A DNA stretch of 64,000 nucleotides from Hippophae tibetana (Eukaryota > Streptophyta > Magnoliopsida > Rosales > Elaeagnaceae): NCBI GenBank assembly GCA_037013495.1, contig CM072808.1, positions 46,796,068 through 46,860,067 on the forward strand. Direction: 5' to 3'. Each line of letters opens with the position of its first letter. Positions within the stretch are counted from its first letter, which is position 1. The position numbers and the translations under genes are program-made. Below the pieces are notes generated by a model. It searched no databases and was not told the origin of the DNA. It was given only the letters and a program-made list of their open reading frames with translations. This document shows, in pieces, positions 47,001 to 53,000 of this stretch.

Positions 47001-50000
47001 AACAACATAAATGTTTAAAATTTTATAATTATCTTACTACTAATTAAAGTAAATCTAAGCAATTAAAAATAATTATAACTAAAAATAGACATTTTTAAAT
47101 AATAAAACAACAAAAATAACAAATAACTACAAAAATCTATACCTAAATAGTTTAATAATAAACAATAATTAACAAATAAAAACAATTATAACTATGAAAC
47201 GAAAATAAATTAAGTTTAAAGCAAAAACAAAGGAAAATAATGAGTTACCTCACTTACAAGACTATATTTATCCTTTTTAGTGAGATATTGCTTGGGATAT
47301 TTCATCATTTAGTAAATTCAATGTCCCTTCGTTATTGAATTCAATTGTTCTAACCTGATAACTATTCTTACCTTGCTTCTACAAGTACTCAGCTAGTTGC
47401 TCAATTTATATCTCCACCTTTTTAATAAAAGCCTCCATTTGTTCAATCTTTGATTAGTTTTAGATTGATTGTATCTGCTAACTTGAATGAAAGCATATAA
47501 GTTATTCTCAAGAGTTGGCCTGTGGGAGGATTCCGAGGCATTTGTTGGTGGTATTGCTAGCCCTATTGGTTGTGGCATGTGTAGTGAGAAACGCAATTTG
47601 CTTGGTCAGTTGTGTAAGTTGCATAGATACTTTTGTACCAGAGTTTATTTTATGGACTCCATCTTTTCTCACTAGGGAGCTTTTCTGTTGAGAATTAGTA
47701 CCTAATATTTCAAAGAGATTGTACGTCTCTAAGACAGTCTTTTCTCCCATTGCTTCTCTAACAGAGTTGTCAACATGAACTGACACTGTTGTGTCAATCC
47801 ATCGTAGAAAAATTGATTATGCTACTACAAAGGGTAAGGGGCATTGAGTGAGGAAGAGTTTGAACCTATCCCGTGTTTCGTGGAATGGTTCTCCCTCTAA
47901 TGTTTTTGATTAGAATAGAATTTTTCCATGAATTTATTATATACATCCTCCCACGTTATCAAAGAATTTGGGTGGAGTGATATCATACAAGCTTTGGCCC
48001 TGTCCTTAAGGGTGCAAGGGAAACATCATATTCTAAGTTGGTCTTCGGTGAGTACACCGAGAGGGGATGTTTGGATTGTTGTTTAGAAGTCCCTAATGAA
48101 TGACAGAGTCTTCATTAGGCAGTTCATGAAAAGAAGGTAACATGAGAAAATGAATATTTCTTATTCCTAGCAGTTACTCCCTAGGTTATTGGGTTTCCTC
48201 ATGTTTAATGGTACACATTCAAGGTTTGGTTTAAGGGTTTGTTCAAAAATTGGTTCAATTAAAGGTTGTTGGACCTCAGTGTCCAACATTCTTAATAGTT
48301 ATTTCGATAAGAGGGTAACCTAAGGATCTCCTACTTGGCATAAACTATGAAAACACAAGTTCAAATCACCTATCAAGTTGAAAAATTAAAAACTTAAAAT
48401 GAATTTACAATATAAATTATACAAACACTTTATAATATAAACAATTTATTATAATACAAGTTTATTATATATACAACTTATGATACAATCAAATTATCAT
48501 ACAATATAGAGTATATCATATAATATATACATGTTAATACACATAAATACTAACAAATTATTTACAAAAAGAAATTAAATTAAAATAAAATAAAAATTAA
48601 AAAAAGAAAATAAGAAAATAAGAAAATAGAAATATTTTTTTATTTTATTTTTATTCAAAAATTATTATTAGTATTTAATTTAAAACATTTTTTATTTAAT
48701 TAAATAATTAAAGTAAAATAATTGAATTTTAAATAAAAATCACGAGTATTTACAATACAAAATTTTTTAAGATTTTGATAATAAAAATTATAGTCCTTCC
48801 CGATAACAACGCCAAAAACTTGATGGTCAAATTTTGTAAAATTTTATGTACTTCTAAGGATAGCTTAAAGAAAAATTAAGTGGATTTTAAATAATTCTAC
48901 AAAAAAATTTAAAAATAAAAAATAAACCTAAATATCATGTACAATTTTTTGGTTTGAAAATTCTAAACTAATAACATAGAATAATAAAAATTAAAAGATA
49001 GATAGATTCACATAAATTAAAGGCAAAGGCATATCTGCAATTAATAAATCAATAAAAAATTAAGGAGATATTTAACCAGTTGATTATGTTTGGTAGAATT
49101 AATTAGTCTAACGAAATATAAACTCAAATTATTGATTTTTTCTTATATGTATAAATAACATCTTTTGGTTGGGCCGTTGTTTATTAAAGTCACTATCTTC
49201 GGTCAGACCGACAATTAATTTTTAATTATATTATGCTTATTTTTCTTAGAAATTTACAAACCATTTAACTTACCACCTTTGGTAGGACCAACAATTTAAC
49301 TTCTATTTAAGTTTGTCTAAATTTGTTTTTAGATTAATTTATCTGAAATCTAACTTTTATGATATTGATCTATTATGAAAAATTTGTTCTCAAGGTATTT
49401 TTCAATAATAAATCTTTATAAAAATATTTGAAATATAATATAACTGTAAATTAGATCCAGATTCATTTATCCGAAATCTTATTTTCATATTTTAAATTTA
49501 TTATGAAAAATATGTTAATATATTTTTCGATATTAAATTTTGTAAAATTTCTTGAACAGAAAAGTCTTTGTTTAATTATTATTGAAAATAGTCCCTTAAA
49601 TAATTTACGCAATCATATCAACATAACTAAATTCTCATTATAACAATCAGCTAGACATGTTAAAAATAATAAATAATTAGTAAATTATTTTTAACGAATT
49701 CAAGTAATACAACATTGTTTACTGAAAAGAAATAAAAATATAGTTTATATGTATACCTAAATGATAGATGGATGGGTGCGTCCTGCTCCACAGAAGTGTA
49801 AAACTTCACAATATCTCCTATATTTTAGTTAACGATTTCCTATAGCTTGATCTGGAATAATTCCCGATTAGTGTCTCTTTTGTTGAGATTACCTATTGTA
49901 AATTGTTTAACAACTAAACATAAACTAAAATTGTTTCTCTCAAATTAAGAAAAAACTTTAAACTAAACAAAGAAACTAAGAGAAAGAGAAGGAAGCAGAA

Positions 50001-53000
50001 GCTGGGATGCTTTTACAATGAAATGGGGGAGGAGGTATTTATAGGTTGGGAATACACGGTGAAAAGGAGAAAAAGTGGATCATAAGATCGGGCGTTGCAG
50101 TATGTAATTTTCCATTGCCGTGGCGTGCAATGATTTCGTATTTGTTGTGATCTAAACCCAAACCACTCCCGCCTTGGCACACAATTTTCCTCCGTCATGG
50201 CAAGCATCAAACTGCGAGTTTTCCATTTTCTTTTTGTTTCGCCCCTTACAATCTTGGCTGGAGCAAATACATAACTAAACATATCCGTCGTTCTAAATAC
50301 ATAAAATTATGCAAATACAAATCTATTTTGCACTAAAATGCATGTAAATCACGTTATATTTAGTGCTTTTTAAGCACTTATCAACAGATTGGTTTTCTTT
50401 GTTTGACCATAATGTTGGCATTTTAGTGCATGATTATCTTTAATTGTAGGGACTAGCGTAGTGTGGTTTATTTGCTGTTATATTAGGCCTGACAGCAACT
50501 TCTGGTTGGTAATATTTTTTCTTCTGTTTTGGAAGCAATAATCTTCTACTATCTGCCCAAATTACTGGTATACTTGTTTGCATTGCTGCTGAACATAAAA
50601 CACGACCTTGTTGTCAACCGTTGAGAACATCTTTATTTGGTGATTGTTTATAAAGCCAATTAAATTTTGGTTCCCAATTTCACTATCCAACTCAATTGCT
50701 TGTCTGTGTAGTAAGTTCTTAATTTCCATTGATTTGATCATGTTAAATAACATGTATACCATATATAAGACTTAATTTCGTTGAATCACTTATGATTATC
50801 ATATGTAAGGTAAGGCATGAAACCGCTCATTAATTCGACCGAATACCGAGAAGTTTGGGAATGAAAGAGTACAAGGTCTCAAATTTCATTGATTGAATTA
50901 TGAAAAGTTATATATGATATCTCTAAATACAATGGCAAAGAACTTTATATAGACAATCTAAAACTTAACCTCCAAGCAAATTAATTCTTAAAAAATCTTA
51001 AACTAGATTCTCAATTAATAAAACTTTAGCACTAAGGAATTAAAATACTAGGAATAAAGATTAAATAATAGTGAAAATAAAATAAAATAAAATACAAAAT
51101 TATAATATTTTTATTTTTTTGCTATATCATTCTCATTTTCTTAAAAAACTCGTCCTTGATTTTGTCTTGAACGTGTCAAATTTTCGATGGTTGAATGCAT
51201 TCTTCATGTATCTTATATTCATACAAATTTTGTTCAACAATAGGTTCAAATGATCTCTTCAATAGTATGGCATCAAATTATTGTTCATACAAACCTTTAA
51301 TAGTCCAAATAAAATTTGGCAAATGAAACTCATAACTTAAGTAAGACAAATCTTAATCCCATGCAATGATAATATCAATGTGTTCAATCCATTCAAATTT
51401 GTGTTTTTCTTTAACAATTGACATTGTCACTAAAGATTGTTGCCTCATTCCCAAAGAATGGGACTTTGAAATCATCCAAGTAGTCATCAATTATTTGTGG
51501 CTCATCGTTGAAGATAGGCCATTTGGAGTCATCCAAGTAGTAAAATTTCACTTCTTTTCCTGGCAAAAAAATATCAATCATAAGATTGGACACTTGAATT
51601 TCTTCAAAATCGTAGAAAGGGCTTTGTTCCTTGTAAAAAATGTCTTATTGTCACACACCTTAGGATCTTTTATATTGATTTCAAAATCGATGAACTAACT
51701 ATTCCTTGAAACTTCCTCCATCTTAGATTCCTTGGCTATCAATAGATGGTCATAAGGAATTTTCATAAGTGATAAGGCAATCACTTGTTGCATTAATACA
51801 TCTAAGCATTCTACTATTAGTTCACCGTTCATGTTTATAAACCTCCGCAAAAGGTATTTATTGAGAATTTATTTTGGGAGGCTTAACATAGCAACTAATC
51901 TCGTTCTTATACTAAATGTTATAGGTTGAACTTAACTTTGATACCAATAGATGTAAGCATAAGCCGACTCTAAATACGAACTGATATAGGTGGAGTTGTG
52001 GAGGTGTGAAAAACAAGAAAAAAGTAAGAAAACGATAAATAATTTAGTTTTGTTGATTTGAATTATTTATCGGACTATATCAAAAATAAGACTACTTAAA
52101 TATGTTGAATTGCATTTCATTATCATATACAAGACATCAAACCATTTTGAAAAGATTTGTAATTAAATTCAAGAACTCTTTCATGGCTTGTGTGACTACG
52201 AACCTATATGTCTGTAGAATAACAAGTCTTTGGTAGTTAAAGCAACAATATTGTTTTTCTAAATATGCTTGTTTTTGCAACTAATAATATAAAAAATTGG
52301 AAGCTTTGAATTATCAAATATTCCAAGGGAATATCTCTTTCAAGCAAGAATATATGAAACTCCATACTTCAAAATATCATTCAGATTTAGCCATAAGCAT
52401 GAAAAAAAGGGAAAAAAAAGAAAATGATAGGTCTTCAGTTTCATTGATTAAACCCGTTAAATAACTTATTGTATTGAAAATAAGCTTCTTAAATCTATTG
52501 AATTGCACAATTGTTGGATATAAGATCAAATCCTTTCCTTTCTAGTATGAATCAACCAATGGTTTGATTTGTTAAATTTAGCAATTGTGTGGGATTCAAT
52601 GAATTTAAGAAGTCTTGTTTTCAATATACTCAACTACATAATGGGTTCAAATCAACATAATTTAAGAATCTATCATTTTCTTTTTTTTCCCTATTTTTCA
52701 CACAAGCCTGCATCGATTGGTGTTAGAGTCAAGTTCGATCTATTTCGGTAATGGTGTAGCCAAAATTATTGTAATGTGATAACATTTTATTTTCCTTTTT
52801 TTTTCACACTTGTGTATACATCAGTTAGTATCATAACCAATTTCGGTCTAAATTAATTGGTATGGGAGCCAATACCAAAATGGTTAGATGCCTTACATCC
52901 GGAAACTCTATGCAATTCAAAGGATTTAAGGAATTTTATTTCCTGTAAAGTCCATTATAATAAGTTTAAATCAAATGAAATTTAAGAATCTATCATTTTC

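Larger units (their letters stand above)
41694..50383 (-). mobile_element. Athila-like non-autonomous LTR retroelement in BDP1 intron 13
   Basis: Direct repeats of about 1.6 kb (41694-43286 and 48812-50383) flank 5.5 kb. On the minus strand the LTRs start TGATAAGTGCTTA. Next to the right LTR is a decayed primer-binding site (TGGCGTTGTTATCGGGA) like the TGGCGCCGTTGCCGGGGA (tRNA-Asp type) site of Athila/Ty3 elements. The interior has gag remnants near the 5' side and a putative plant-transposon-protein domain near the 3' side, but no protease, RT, RNase H or integrase remnant that I could find. The LTRs are well diverged, so the insertion is old. The inner LTR limits are uncertain by about 10 bp, and no target duplication was confirmed. 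Confidence 0.82.

Noticed and set aside
47487..47675. 62-codon plus-strand ORF near the Athila-like gag
   Set aside because: Antisense shadow of the gag remnant.
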